Shown here: piece by piece, positions 32,672-44,585 of the stretch
How the letters are laid out: the number at the start of each line of letters is the position of its first letter
Position numbering within the stretch: the first letter of the stretch is position 1
The notes under the pieces: generated by a model
What the model was told of the DNA's origin: nothing
Databases searched by the model: none
The model's input: the letters and a program-made list of their open reading frames with translations, nothing else
Position numbers and translations under genes: made by a program
Origin: Periplaneta americana
Taxonomy: Eukaryota > Arthropoda > Insecta > Blattodea > Blattidae
DNA: 64,000 nucleotides
Direction: 5' to 3'
Assembly: GCF_040183065.1 (NCBI RefSeq)
Contig: NW_027185501.1
Span: 1,937,501 to 2,001,500, forward strand

Positions 32672-33275
32672 GTTGCTACTGTCTTGGAGCAACATTAACA
32701 AATATAAATGACACTAAGGAGGAAATTAAACGCAGAATAAATATGGGAAATGCCTGTTATTATTCGGTTGAGAAGATTTTGTCAACTAGTCTGCTGTCAA
32801 AAAATCTGAAAGATGGAATTATATTACATGTTGTTCTGTATGGTTCTGAAACTTGAACTCTCACTTTGAGAGAGGAACAAAGATCAAGGATGTTTGAGAA
32901 TAAGGTTCTTAGGGAAATATTTGGGGCTAAGAGGGATGATGTTACAGGTGAATGGAGAAAGTTACACAAAGCAGAACTGCACGCATTGTATTCTTCACCT
33001 GACATAATTAGGAACATTAAATCCAGACGTTTGAGTTGGGCAAGGCATGTAGCACGTATGGGCTAATCCAGAAATGCATATGCAGTGTTAGTTGGGAGAC
33101 CGGAAGGAAAAAGACCTTTGGGGAGGCGTATATGGGTGGATAACATTAAAATAGATTTGAGAGAGGTGGGATATGATGATAGAGAGTGAATTAATCTTGC
33201 ACAGGATAGGGACCGATGGCGGGCTTATATGAGGGCGATAATGAACCTGCGGGTTCCTTAAAATCCATATGCAAG
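32672..33275 (+). pseudogene. RTE/BovB-like LINE ORF2 C-terminus (copy 2)
   Basis: Starts at YCLGATLTNINDTKEEIKRR and runs through [20 protein letters not shown]. An in-frame TGA and a small deletion near 32820-32855 follow (SET*TLTL). Then come FENKVLREIFGAKRDDVTGE, SSPDIIRNIKSRRLSWARHV and MG* (TAA at 33063). It closes INLAQDRDRWRAYMRAIMNL with RVP and the stop at 33259-33261. It is longer at its 5' end than the copy at 3822 and shares that copy's terminus. Multiple stops. Confidence 0.85.
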
Positions 33276-33912
33276 TAAGGAAGTGGGATGTGAAGTCAGA
33301 TTATCTTCATAGGCCTATGAGTCATGTTGCCAAATATCTTAGGGTACAGTTATTAAGTCCCTCACTATCATATTATGTTTCGTAATTTTGACTTTTATAA
33401 GTTCAGTAAAACGTTGAATGTTTCACCATCGATTCTTGAATAATTTTTCTAATTAACATTTCCATCGTTACGTAACTCTCATAGTAAATTCATATGATTC
33501 TCTTCAACAACTTGTCCTTGCATCACCTTGTCTTCCCTAACAAAGCACTGCCTGAAGAATCGTAGCTTCCTTCTTCTTTGATGGCGTGGCAGTCCCTGTC
33601 TGCACCACCGACATGAAAACATTCACATTTTAGCCATCAGTAGAGATGATAGAGTTTCGCAGTACCTAACGATAAATGCGAAATGCGTCCCAATGCTGTC
33701 AAAATAAATAATTTTATGCTTAAGAGCATGTTATGTATATTAGTAGACTATTTTCTAATCGGCCATAAAATGTAAGATTGAGTACAAAATGCGAAATGTA
33801 TGTGGTTCTGCGAAATAAGAGCGAAATTACATTGACCAACAATATTACTATTAGCGCCTTTAAAGTTTTAAACGGACAATAGATGAAACGATATGATGTA
33901 GGATATTTCGTA
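33276..33912. other. No gene recognised
   Basis: Mostly AT-rich DNA with no motif or repeat boundary recognised. Confidence 0.5.
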
Positions 33913-34330
33913 CTATAGTCGCGACGCTGTTATTCCCGGCGTCACTCCGCCTCTTTGCTTACGTCTTAGGAAGTGAAGGCTCTATGAAGTCTAGGTAGGT
34001 AGTATCGTTCGCCATTTTTGTTCTTTCGATCCCGAGCTACCATACGAGGAATCTATTTGCCACACCGTTAAACATTATCATGTCGTAGCTCCTATGATAA
34101 TAAATCAAACGCACTGTAATTCAGAAAATAATTGAGCGGCAAATAACGTCTTCGTGTGCTTTCTGCGAACGCCAACGAAAGAGCCAAAATGGCGGGCGAT
34201 TATATTAAGTATTTATCGAGACTTAAGAAATGAATAACGTCTTCATAAGCGAATCACAAGACGCACACGTTTAAATGTAGCCGATCTGCAACGTGATTGG
34301 CTGCCGGAAATTAGAGCGACGGGACTATAG
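33913..34330. mobile_element. CTATAGTC-ended inverted-repeat DNA element, short copy
   Basis: Begins CTATAGTCGCGACGCTGTTA and ends TTAGAGCGACGGGACTATAG; TA precedes the left end. It shares with the 14606-15676 copy the blocks CGCCTCTTTGCTTACGTC, TCGTAGCTCCTATGATAAT and GCAACGTGATTGGCTGCCGG (in the opposite orientation there). At 418 bp with no ORF it is a MITE-like derivative. Confidence 0.75.
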
Positions 34331-34984
34331 AAGTTGAACATAAATTTGTTTAGACACGTTATTCCCACAGATGTAAATAACTGCAGTTCGACAAGTAGTG
34401 CGATTTTACTTATCGCTAGAGATGCTATATTTACCAAACTATTTGACAAAAATTTATGATGGGGCCTTTCGTGTTTACTGTAAAAGAAAATAGAATTTAT
34501 CTAAAGGCCCCTTTTTTACTCAAACTTGCCTAAGATATCGTATGCTAAATGTTTTACCTTTCATCGTGAATCACCCTGTATAACCTCCTTCAATAAAAGT
34601 GTCAACTGAAAATTTGCTCTTTAACACTAACGAGGAAATTACACAACTTAAAAAAGCCCTGAAAATTTACTTACGCTTTGAGCCTAACTTCATTACGGAA
34701 TAATTTATAGTATTAAACCCAAAACGTGACAATTAAAAATGTACATTTGTGACGTCGTTTGATTAAAGAAGAATGTTATAACTAAGCCTCGTATTCCAGC
34801 TACCTAATGACTGAAGTTAAAGACACATCAGGTATAGAGTGCGCCGAACACAGGTAATGCAACGGATAAGGATGTAAACAAACAGGTCGTCGCTGCGTGT
34901 TCGTGAGTACAGTCAACTCCAGACATTCTGAAGCTATGCTAGTAAACACAGCGGGTATCAGCTGAATGGTACATCGGTGCCACA
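34331..34984. other. No gene recognised
   Basis: AT-rich sequence. The GC-richer end (34830-34980) lies directly upstream of a truncated LINE and is probably its insertion site. Confidence 0.45.
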
Positions 34985-35583
34985 ATGAACACTTGTAAAT
35001 ACCTAGATATATATTTAAGTAACAAACTGGGTTGGGAGGAACAAGTCACTAATACCACAAGGAAAGCCTGGAAAGCACTACATTTCTCTACGCGTATTCT
35101 GAAGAAATCTAACCGAAAGTCAAAAGAATTAGCGTGCAAAACCCTTGTTCGCCCAATTATGGAATAGGGAGCAGTAGGTTGGGATCCGTACAGACAAAAC
35201 CAAATCGATTCAATAGAAAAGGTCCAACGCAAGGCAGCAAAATATATCAAAATGGGAAGGGACATGGTGAGGAGATAGTAAAAGACTTAGGGTGGGAACT
35301 TCTCAAGTCAAGGCGACGAAAAACCAGACTCGCCGCATTGTTCAAGGCACAAATAGGACACAAAGCATGGACCGATATCAATGCTAGATTAGCAACACCA
35401 TCATACTTAGGAAGGGCTGATCATATTAGGAAGTTTATATGTAGAAAACAAAGAACGGACGTGGCAAAATTTTCCTTTGTTAACCGCATAATAGTAGACT
35501 GGAACAGCTTACCTGCGGAAATCTTTCAGGGTGGTGCTCTTAAAATCAATACATTTAAGGAAAGGTTGAGAAGATTAGACTGA
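34985..35583 (+). pseudogene. CR1/Jockey-like LINE ORF2 C-terminus, 5' truncated
   Basis: NTCKYLDIYLSNKLGWEEQV, then ELACKTLVRPIME*GAVGWD, and NQIDSIEKVQRKAAKYI form the region after the reverse transcriptase core (LGV.LS..L.W...V, then YGA..WDPY, then I..VQR.AA.FI). A TAG replaces the Tyr of EYGA at 35165, and a frameshift lies near 35260-35280. The second frame runs LGWELLKSRRRKTRLAALFK to SLPAEIFQGGALKINTFKER and stops at 35583. The general layout is that of CR1/Jockey-group LINEs. Confidence 0.75.
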
Positions 35584-36109
35584 AAATGTAATTGGAGGTG
35601 CAGTGTAATTATTTAAGCTGTGTCATGTACTTAATTGAATTGATATATAATTAACTGAGTTGATATGTAATTATTAAGTTGATATGTAAAATAATTAAGT
35701 TGATATATAATTAATTAAGATGATATATGTAAATAAATTAAGGTGATATGTAATTAATTAAGATGATATGTAATTAAGTTCGTATGTAATTAATTATGGT
35801 GATATGTAATTATTTACATTGGTAATAGTTGGGTGAAATAGAAGCACTTATAAGTTAGATTTACTTTTGCTTATCGTAGGCATTATTATAGAATAGTTAT
35901 TAATTATAGTCCTAGGTTTATTGCATCTACTATTTACAGATTTACGTTTATTTTATTTTATTTCATGTAATTGTAATTATTGTATATTATATATCACTGC
36001 CACTGGGTGTATACCCAATTGTAGTGTTAATGCATGCATACATACATACATACATACATACATACATACATACATACATACATACATACATACATACATA
36101 CATACATAC
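35584..36109 (+). repeat. 3' UTR of the LINE: degenerate minisatellite and (CATA)n tail
   Basis: 35630-35815 is a degenerate array of about 20-bp units (TTAATTAAGWTGATATGTAA). The UTR then runs to CACTGCCACTGGGTGTATAC and CCAATTGTAGTGTTAATGCA, and ends in about 19 CATA units (36031-36109). I recognise that terminal segment with its CATA tail as a recurrent LINE 3' end in cockroach-like genomes. Confidence 0.7.
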
Positions 36110-37593
36110 ACGCGTCAGCAGTGATGTTCATTTTCGTCATGATCTTTGCAGTGAATAATAATGTGCATTCGTAAATTACGGAACTTGAAATGATTTTATA
36201 TTGTAAGAAATTCTTTCAATGGCACATGACGTTATTGGTGCATGATATAGTACAAGATATTTATATTTTCTGATATTTTTTCGTGTTTTACAAGGATACT
36301 GCATGTCGCTCGTCACTGAAAACCCACTAATTTTCTATGTATTTCTCTAGAAATTCTCTAAAATGTAGATTATTTAATTTATTAATTGGATTTTGGCATT
36401 GAACATCATGGGAGCCTACACTGAACGTCGAGTTATTATCTTCATAACTTTGAGATGTGATGGTATTGGTCCTTTTGATTACGTTCAACGCACTTTCTGT
36501 GTTCTGTATAGCATTGTCTTTCAGTGCACTATTTTTGTCACTTTGACGTTCATTTTACACAATTTATATATAATGTTATCTACGTATTGACAGTGAAAAT
36601 ATTAGTTCAAATATCCTCAACTATGCCCTGCAATATTCCACGCTTGAACATCTCACTTAAGGCATTTTACCTCTACAATGAACCTTGAATCAGCCACAAA
36701 GATGTAGTTATTTAAAGAAGTGTTCGATAAGATTGCTCACTATGATTGCGTCCCGATTTTGACTTTCTAGAGGAAGAGGGCAGAGGATGCGTAACCATTT
36801 TGTATACGAACGTGCCTGTACCTACGCTGTGACGTCATATATACTTCGAATTAGGCAACGTCTTTCCAGTTTATAGGTAGCTGAAATACGAAGCCTAGTT
36901 ATAACAAAAATAATACTAAGAACAGAAGGAGATTAGCTATATTTAATCTTAGCAATCAAAAGGTCGCTTTTTACTTATGATTACTACGAACGCAAAAGGC
37001 TGCTCATTTCCACAGAAAATAACGTCACAATCTAAAAAGTGTCATTTATTCGGCACAGGATCAGTCTCTGCGAACTCAGACGGCACTTTCCCATAGTCGC
37101 GGCGTGCAAATCATGTCAAACAGAAAAGTGACGCAATAGTGTTCTCTATCGGTAAGTTGGAAATATAAATGTGTCGTTTTCTCCATTGTGCTTCATAATC
37201 TTCTGCATCCTTCAACAATATTAGCTCAATATTATCGTGTTTTTAGTTGTGTCACTTTTCTATGTCATGTGCGGTACCGTCGGCTTCGAACTCGAGGTAA
37301 CTTCGATACATTCAGAGGCTCTGGTGTAGTTTCGAAGTGTGTTGAGGTTAGGATCACTGATTCTACTAGTTTTAAATGATGTACTTTGTTGCAGTGTATT
37401 GATGTATTACAAATCCATTGTTATTGTGAAATGTGCACTATTGTTTAAAACAACAGGATAGAAACTTTTTGAACTCGAGCTTCTTATATTAATAATAATA
37501 CTTTAAAAGCTAATTACTTTTTAACACTTCTTTCTGACCATTTTCACTTCATGTTTTGAAAGAAATTGGACCATTTATTGATTTTTATTTCAT
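36110..37593. other. No gene recognised
   Basis: About 1.5 kb of AT-rich DNA with a few open frames of 60-65 codons lacking motifs. Confidence 0.5.
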
Positions 37594-37751
37594 GTGGGGT
37601 GACTTTGATTCCATTGCTGGGGTGGCTTTGATACAACTGCAGGTAATTAATTTTCATGTTGTGTTTGTTTCTTGGGTGACAGAATTGGATGTCTCATGTT
37701 TGGTTCTGCTCGTTACGATGCAATTAGTCTGTTAAGTTAGCAAAGTGAATT

Positions 37752-38440
37752 ATGTCATATACATCTGCACCGAAGCCAGGTTCTCGTAGTTACAGTAGTG
37801 ATGATCTGGAGGATGCTATTAAAAATAAGCGAACATAAATAATCTATCAAACAAGCATCTAAAAGATACAAAATAGTACATGGCACACTCCGTAACAAAC
37901 TTCATGGCAGGCATATTCGTAAGCCAGGAGGCCACTCAGTACTGTCTGAGACAGAAGAAAAGTGTGTCTAGTCAGGACAATGAAATTGTCAAGTGTGGCG
38001 ATTGGGTTTCTCTTTGCCGGTGGTTGATGTGCAGACGTTCACAAAATCTTATCTAGATAAAAAGCGAGTAAATATATCAAAATTCAGTAGCAATGCACCA
38101 GGCACTGACCGAACCCGAGGCTTCATCAAACGCCACAAGCCCTGATTGCTCAAAGAGTTTCACAGATTATTTCGCATGCTAGGGCAAATGTTTCCGAAGA
38201 TTCTATCAGGGAATATTTCGCCAAACTGACGCAAACACTTGAAAATGTGCCTTCAACACATATTTTTAACTACGGTGAGAGTAACTTAAATGATGATTCT
38301 GGAAAGAAGTTAACTCTACAGGATAGGAATAAAGTACCTGGAAAAAGTGACGAACCACAGCAAATCTTCAACCACCATGTGGTATGTGGTTCATTTTGCA
38401 GAACCAAAAGCCGAACAAAGTGGTGATAGATTTAAAGGCA
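37752..38440 (+). pseudogene. pogo/Tigger-like transposase pseudogene
   Basis: ATG at 37752, then MSYTSAPKPGSRSYSSDDLE with DAIKNK at the start of a Psq-type helix-turn-helix. Frameshifted pieces follow in order: IKQASKRYKIVHGTLRNKLH, KPGGHSVLSETEEK, VVDVQTFTKSYLDKKRVNIS and NAPGTDRTRGFIKRHKP, the CENP-B-type second DNA-binding domain. Then ARANVSEDSIREYFAKLTQT, and STHIFNYGESNLNDDSGKK, where a D-E pair (normally NYDETN) reads GE. The protein breaks off before the rest of the DDE core. Multiple stops, inactive. Confidence 0.8.
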
Positions 38441-38774
38441 ATTTGAAAATAAAATTGATGTGAGAGAAAACTAAACTTCAATCTGAGACTTGGCAGCATA
38501 GAAGTATTAAAATTTATGTTATTGTTAAGGTTCAGAGTGCTAATTCTCCATAAAACAAATTCTGTTTATATAAACTTGTTTATATTCACATACGAAGTCA
38601 CCCCACAGATCTAACATGCTACAGTGTGAGAATGGCCTGTACTGTGGGGCGGGACTGACACATTGGCTATTAAGTGGCTATCAAAGTGGGGTGAATTTGA
38701 TTTACCATAAATTATTTTTTCTAAGATTTTCTTACATTTTATTGAAATTTCAACAGGTTATAGAGAATCTAGAC

Positions 38775-40006
38775 CAGACGTCTCCAAAAGCGTACTCGCG
38801 AGTAAGCCCCTGAACGGAACCGAAACCAGTACGTAATGAGCGCTCTCCGCCTCACCCATCCCCACCTGTACTGTACTCAATGTTTATGCGTAAACGAAGA
38901 GCAGTGGCGGACTGCCATTATCATTGTGTTGGTCGGCGTGTTCCACCTTTTCACAATGACTTCTAATCATGGACGTAGTACATTGAAGGATGAATAGGAA
39001 GAGAATTTTTTTTTTTTTTTTGAGTTAGTGGGGAGAATGTGAAATGCTTAATTTGTTCGAAAATTCTTAAGGGTGTGTTAAAATTCAACATGCGCCGGCA
39101 ATACTCGACTCTTCACAAAGAATACCATACAATTACAGGCATGTTGGACATGTGAAAATAATTTATTTTGGGGCTATCTGTACGACTGTTGGTTATACAT
39201 AATAATCAATATATTACAATACGTTTATACTCAGCTCCGCATGACAAACATATGTTTTTCGTTTCATTTTGGGTGAAATGCGTAGGCCCACAAATATGTT
39301 GATACATATAAAACAAGAAAATACAAACACAAATCACACACGTGTCCTCAGTCTTAAACAGAAAAAGCTTCTTGCTAGCTGTGTTCTAGCTTGGAATATT
39401 GGAAATCAATAAAGCCCTTTACAGAAGCAGGATTTGTAAAATAGTGCATACAGGACGTTACTAAAATAAAAAAGTCAAAGTTGAAGAAAATTAAAATGTT
39501 TCCAATTACGGCTACAGATCAGAGAAGGAATTTCAAGATTGCAGATGTAATTGAATCTGAAGTCGAAACCACAATTAACAGTTTGTAGCTTACTCACTTG
39601 CATTGGACGAAAGCACAGATAGAAATGACAAAGCTCACCTAGCCAATTTCATCCGAGGAGTTAATGAACATTTTACTGTCTGAATGTCTTCTACATGTAA
39701 TTACAAAACACAACTGGAGAAGATCTTTTCAGACACTGAAAGGCACCATAGAACAGAAGAGGTTGAATTTGCAATGGCTTGTGTCAATAGCAACAGAAGG
39801 GGCTCCAGCTTCCTAGTATACCAAAATAATACACAAACGTATGATATTTCTTATTCTTTTGATATTATTTGTAAACTTAAACAGACCGTTGGCGTGATCC
39901 CCCACTGATAGCTCCCTTCTGTTGAGGTACGAGTCTCTCCCCCTTCCCTAGCCTTACAGCACACTGTGTTCGGCAGGTAGCATCGAGAGCTTTTTGGAGA
40001 CCTGTG
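38775..40006 (+). mobile_element. hAT element nested in the pogo-like element, perfect 8-bp target duplication
   Basis: The octamer ATCTAGAC is present on both sides (38767-38774 and 40007-40014). The termini are CAGACGTCTCCAAAAGC at left and GCTTTTTGGAGACCTGTG at right, inverted repeats with few mismatches. Length 1232 bp. Inside are a BED zinc-finger remnant and hAT transposase pieces on the + strand. The intact octamers make this the best-defined insertion in the window and younger than the pogo-like host element. Confidence 0.9.
39030..39835 (+). pseudogene. hAT transposase pseudogene with BED finger
   Basis: NVKCLICSKILKGVLKFNMR then RQYSTLHKEY near 39035-39125 is a BED-type zinc finger (C-x2-C ... 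H-x(n)-H, with one His reading Tyr). After a gap, blocks KMFPITATDQRR, SYSLALDESTD, LANFIRGVNEHFTV, NTTGEDLFRH/QTLKG and LNLQWLVSIATEGAPAF (39500-39835) follow in hAT order with several frameshifts and stops. The dimerisation domain is missing. Related to, but distinct from, the copy at 23282-24260. Confidence 0.75.
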
Positions 40007-40124
40007 ATCTAGACAATCACTTCGCTGTGTTGGAATTTTTTTTTTATCATTTTATAACACAATTTTCTTTTAAACTGCATCACATTAAAGAAAAAAAAAA
40101 GCCTATCAAAGTCACCCCAGTTTA

Positions 40125-40952
40125 TGGTAATTGCTATATGCCTAAGATTTAATTTTTCATAGTGTTCTGCTCAAGGGCAGATCTTTGACTGCAAACCCAG
40201 CATTCTTGAGTGTTTCCTATTTTCAGCTTTCTCTTAGTGAGCACAAAATGTATTATGATCCATGTATCTTAATGTTATCATGTTTAAGATATACGCGCTT
40301 TGTAAATTCGTAAACCATGTTCACTTTTCCACCTTCAAAACAATTTCATAATTATCATCATGTTCAACAACGTCACGTACTTCAAATCATCATTGTCATC
40401 ATCATCATCATCATCATCATCCATCATTCTGGAGAAAGTGGTGCGTGTTATACAGTATGTTAAAACTTTTGCATGACATAGTTTACGCCTTTTCCGAGGT
40501 GAATGGTCAATTATGTATGCGATTAATTTTTATTGTTTCAAAAAAGATTGTTACTCGTAAAACTCGTCCCACTCCCATTCTTCGAGGATTTTTCCGGTGG
40601 ACTTTCATAATATAAACGTATACAATGTCTGACAACTTGTGTATTGGTGCATTATCTTTTCGTTAATTTGATAGGAATAAGTTGCAATAAAAATCTGCAG
40701 CTCCATGTATGCAAGAATATATGTTAATGTATTTAAGAAAGTTGTATTTAATTAATTTAGTAATATAAATATGTCACATAGACTAATTATAGGCGGTATG
40801 CTACAAATTTTGGATTGTAACTGTTGGAAACGAAAATAATACGTTTATATGATTTATATTGGAATGCTGAAAAGGAAAATGTAGAATAATGTTACTAATT
40901 GGATCCAATTAAAAGTTTCTCTTCCACATATAATTATCATTTTATTTCAATA
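40125..40952. other. No gene recognised; short (ATC)n tract
   Basis: AT-rich sequence with about nine ATC units at 40391-40421. Nothing else recognised. Confidence 0.5.
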
Positions 40953-40985
40953 TTAGCCATACCCGTGCGCTTCGCTGCACGTCGT
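40953..40985 (-). repeat. Helitron-like 3' terminus candidate
   Basis: On the minus strand GTGCAGCGAAGCGCAC, a short hairpin, is followed by GGGTATGGCTAA and then T. A hairpin a few bases before CTRR, with T as the next host base, is the Helitron 3' end signature. Its 5' partner could be the TC-initial end at 48158, 7.2 kb away, but the span contains many other elements. Confidence 0.4.
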
Positions 40986-41061
40986 TATAAATAAATATCA
41001 TTGACTTAACTCTGCTACATTTCCAAATACAGCTCTGTTATTATTAATGAATAGGCCTGAT

Positions 41062-41065
41062 TAGC

Positions 41066-41118
<53 letters not shown>
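41062..41118. repeat. (TTA)n microsatellite
   Basis: About 18 uninterrupted units. Confidence 0.9.
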
Positions 41119-41368
41119 AGTTATACGTCGTTTGCTCCTGAAGTAATTTCAAAGTTGTGTTTAGAAGTATGATTGAAACTGTTATTGCCATGCAACACAC
41201 TCTGGAGTTGTTCAATTAATTCTATTTTTAAGCTTGGTATTACGACCTATCAGCGTCTGAAACAATATATTTGTAAGAGCAGAGGATTGTTCTCTCAACT
41301 GGAAAAGGGCTTTGTTACCAAGGTGTTGCAATGCCTTATATTATTTAAAACGTGTGTTGATAACGGAT

Positions 41369-43408
41369 GGGCTATTCCATCTCAAATCGACCGAAATATA
41401 GAGAAAATTGACCTTGCAATATTTAAATACAATGAAACTTTTTCTGTCCGTTGACAACTGTGATACAACGCTTTGTGCAAAGTTTGAGGCATCAGAACTT
41501 CATAGTGTTTAAATTAAAAATATTTAAATTTATCGTATTTTCATAAAACTAGCAAATTTAAACTGTTGCGGCTCCGAAACCCTTTCACTCAATGATCAAA
41601 ATCATGGTTTATTTTGATGCTGAGAAGTTAAAGTTTATATCGACATGTAAACAGTTTTTTCTTACTTTTTTTTATGGAAATGGAGAAATTTAGGTTTTTC
41701 TTCATTAAGACGCCTTTGCCGACGAAAAAATATTTTTAAAATATATGGTTAGATTCCGCATTGAAAGTACAAATAAACACATATTTTTTACTGGTGCAAC
41801 GTTGATAAGAAGGTATTGAAAATATCAAATAAAGAAAATAAATAGTACGCGCGTGAGCTAACCAGCCGACTGTGAGGCGGGAGCTAGCCGAGGGAAGCAA
41901 GGTCAGGAGACAAACACGTGAAGTGTCTAGCAGCGCATAGCTGGGCTAGTTTTATCACAGGTTTTCATAAACACAGGAGTAAAATGACGAAAGAAAGAAG
42001 ACTGCATCCAAACATTTACTCACCAAATGTTGCTATTTCTTGCAAAGGACTTCCACGCCCCCGTCTGCAGAAGAATATGTTTTTGTCACAAGTTTTGACT
42101 TGGAGACAGAAATGCAGGCATGTGTCGACAGAGTCCCTTGTACTGTGCGTGCGCGTTCGAATCTGGGCACCAGCTCCTTAGCCTTTTCTTCTTTTTCACC
42201 GGACTCACGCCATTCACAGTGAGTGTTTCGTTTAAAGTAGTGAGGGTTGTTTGTCAACACATTCCGTTTCGCTCTTACCCGATTCTTCATTACTACTGTT
42301 GCTGTTATTACCACTACTCTCTACTTGAACACTTTGAACACTACAAGCTGGCTGAACATTTTCTTCTAGGACTTCTCTTGATTGAACTGAGTTATCTAAA
42401 GAATGTGATTTATTTACTTTCGATCTGCAATATGTACATAATCGAATTAGCCTATGTTTTGGTACTTTTCAGGTAAGCCAAAATTTTCTGCAATCAAACA
42501 GGGTACTTTCCGAAGCCCTTTAACATTAACCCTTTTGTGACGCGTAAGTTGAAGGGGACTGAATTAGCGGTCACCTGAGTAAGATTTGTCCTCCATTTTA
42601 AGCAACCTGTGAAATAAATTTTGTTACAATGTAGAAAATGTTTATATTACGGAAGCGCTCACGAAAGACGCGCATTTAACTGAATAATTTGATTGATATT
42701 GTTTTGAAATACTTTATCTTACCGTAATGGTTTCACAAATTGCCTTAACGAACACTGATATTAATAAATACAAACTTGAAAATACTGGGTCACAACACTT
42801 GCACTTGTAAAATGCACACGCAACTTGGCTACTTTTGCTCGCGTACTGGAGACTAAACATGTCACACCGTTGTCTCAGAGAGTGGCATGACTCATCCTCC
42901 CAACGCTCACTTATCTTCATTACTCGGCCAGTGCGTGCGGTACTGCGCCGTTCAAGTCCAGGCTTGTGAAAATAATTTATTTAATACCCTCGAAGCTTAT
43001 TGTCGTACCACTAAGCAAAGAATGCCGAATCCCTCTTAATAATGTAAGGTTTCTTCTGAATATTTTTTTTTTTACATTTTTGCAAATGGGCAAAAAGCCT
43101 AAAAGTAAATAAAATCAGATTATCTGTCTCTCTGTATATAATAAAAATAAGAATTACTTCTTATCATAACCTACCAAATGTCAGCTTCAAAATGAGCTCT
43201 AGTTCAATGTTCTGCAGTAAATGGTTCCAGAGTTCTGAGCGCTGAAAGAGGCTTGTTTTTCTAAAATACGCTAAATTTGTCGCTGAACAGTAAGAAAACC
43301 GTTTGACTTTCGATAGTACTATATTTAGCACTTTCTATAAATAGGGAAAAAAATTAGAGTATAAAAAATGCGAGATTTTTTACTGATCGATTTCATATGG
43401 AATAGCTC
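41369..43408. mobile_element. Candidate DNA transposon with 22-bp inverted termini
   Basis: GGGCTATTCCATCTCAAATC (left, 41369) and its near reverse complement GATTTCATATGGAATAGCTC (right, ending 43408) face each other about 2 kb apart. They match a terminal motif I associate with a dispersed insect DNA repeat. The interior has a GC-richer core (41830-42250). A weak minus-strand coding trace near 42460-42250 reads LIRLCTYCRSKV, then a Ser/Asn/Glu-rich tail, with an in-frame stop. Superfamily unknown. Confidence 0.4.
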
Positions 43409-43629
43409 GGATGTACTAGTGTAATTTTTGTAATGGTTGTGTGGGATTTTGGGTTCAGAAATAACGTTTCCAGCAGCACAACATAATCCGTTTCATCCTT
43501 TACCCCATTTTGCATTTCATTTTACCTGTTTTACCTATTTGAATATCATTAAAATGAGCATAATCGATATTTAGATCGTAATGGTATGCTAACATACGTA
43601 TTGACATGCGTATTAACTCTCGACTACGC

Positions 43630-44273
43630 TGTCTAGTTCAGAGGAGCAAGCCGTAGACCGCCTGGCATATGCTAGCAGTCTGGATGGGGTCGACTGGGGA
43701 AGATCTCGACTAGTTATGCAGGACCTGTTCGTGTCTATCGCGACACTGGCCGACGGCACAGTCGTGCTTATGTGGCTCCAAACCCAAAGCAGGGGCGCAT
43801 TAGCGTCAAGTTCTGGGGTGGATGTCTGTAGACAGAGCAGGAATGCTACAGCGGATAGATGGGACTCTGCGCACGGACCAGTTTATTCATATTTCGCAGC
43901 ACGTGTTTTACCCTTCCGCCCGTGAACGTTATCCAGATGGACCATTATTGCTCCTGCAGGATAATTACGCAGTACACAAATCGATGGGCGTTCAGAGATA
44001 GTTGTCGGAGAGGCCAGAGATCGAAGAGATTGCTCTGCCTCCCCTTTCACCTGATATGAACGTTATCGAAAATGCGTGGGCCGACTAAAAGGAAGGACGC
44101 GCAAACTGATTGCAGACAGACCACCTGGGAATCGTGACGAGCTCTGGGAACATGTTCTTGACGCCTGGGAGGACATCGCCCAGGATCTGGACTATTTTCG
44201 GAGGCTCGTCGATTCCATGCATAGGCGAGCAGAAGTTGTCAGAGAAGCAGAAGGCTATTGGACAAAATATTAG
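43630..44273 (+). pseudogene. Tc1/mariner transposase pseudogene, related to the 17064 gene
   Basis: Pieces in three frames: REQAVDRLAYASSLDGVDWG, YAGPVRVYRDTGRRHSRAYV and APNPKQGRISVKFWGG, LQRIDGTLRTDQFIH, then LLLQDNYAVHKSMGVQR* and LPPLSPDMNVIENAWAD*. It closes PPGNRDELWEHVLDAWEDIA to a TAG at 44271-44273. The Asp-Glu spacing is again 35, and the C-terminal RNRDELW..V.DTWEDLA block parallels the intact gene at 17064-18035, so they share a subfamily. The N-terminal helix-turn-helix part is missing and at least three stops or shifts occur. Confidence 0.8.
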
Positions 44274-44320
44274 TAGTTCAGTAGCCAATTTTATTTCATT
44301 ATTTTTTGTATTTTTTTTAA

Positions 44321-44323
<3 letters not shown>

Positions 44324-44381
<58 letters not shown>
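44324..44381. repeat. (TA)n microsatellite
   Basis: About 26 TA units immediately downstream of the transposase remnant. Confidence 0.9.
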
Positions 44382-44384
<3 letters not shown>

Positions 44385-44502
44385 TCTTCCAAATAAATCT
44401 TCATTTTTAGGCCAAATATTAAGCCACATTCTGTTTTACTAAAGTGAAATTAAGTCCTGAGCTGTGACAATAAATATTACTGTCGTATACTTAAAAAAAA
44501 TT

Positions 44503-44585
44503 GCCTACCACGGGAATCGAACCTGCAACCGTCTACACGATAGCGGCGCGCCCTAAACACTTGTGCTATTCAAGGAAGGCGAAAA
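44503..44585 (-). repeat. tRNA-like (SINE head) segment
   Basis: On the minus strand TAGCACAAGTGTTTAGGGC (box A-like) and GCAGGTTCGATTCCCGT (T arm with box B) lie at about tRNA spacing. The anticodon arm is irregular. The element body, if any, is not recognised. Confidence 0.45.

Larger units (their letters stand above)
37594..40124 (+). mobile_element. pogo/Tigger-like element, degraded, interrupted by a hAT
   Basis: The motif GGGGTGACTTTGAT occurs at the proposed left end (37596) and again near 37619 in altered form. Its complement ATCAAAGTCACCCCAG lies at the proposed right end (40104-40120), with related motifs near 38589 and 38684. Such terminal and subterminal repeats around a pogo-like transposase pseudogene suggest one element of about 1.3 kb before the 1.2-kb hAT insertion. 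Exact termini are inferred. Confidence 0.55.

Noticed and set aside
42040-42476. Overlapping frames of 60-118 codons on both strands
   Set aside because: No frame dominates. Only a weak C-x2-C trace on the minus strand was kept, as part of a candidate element.
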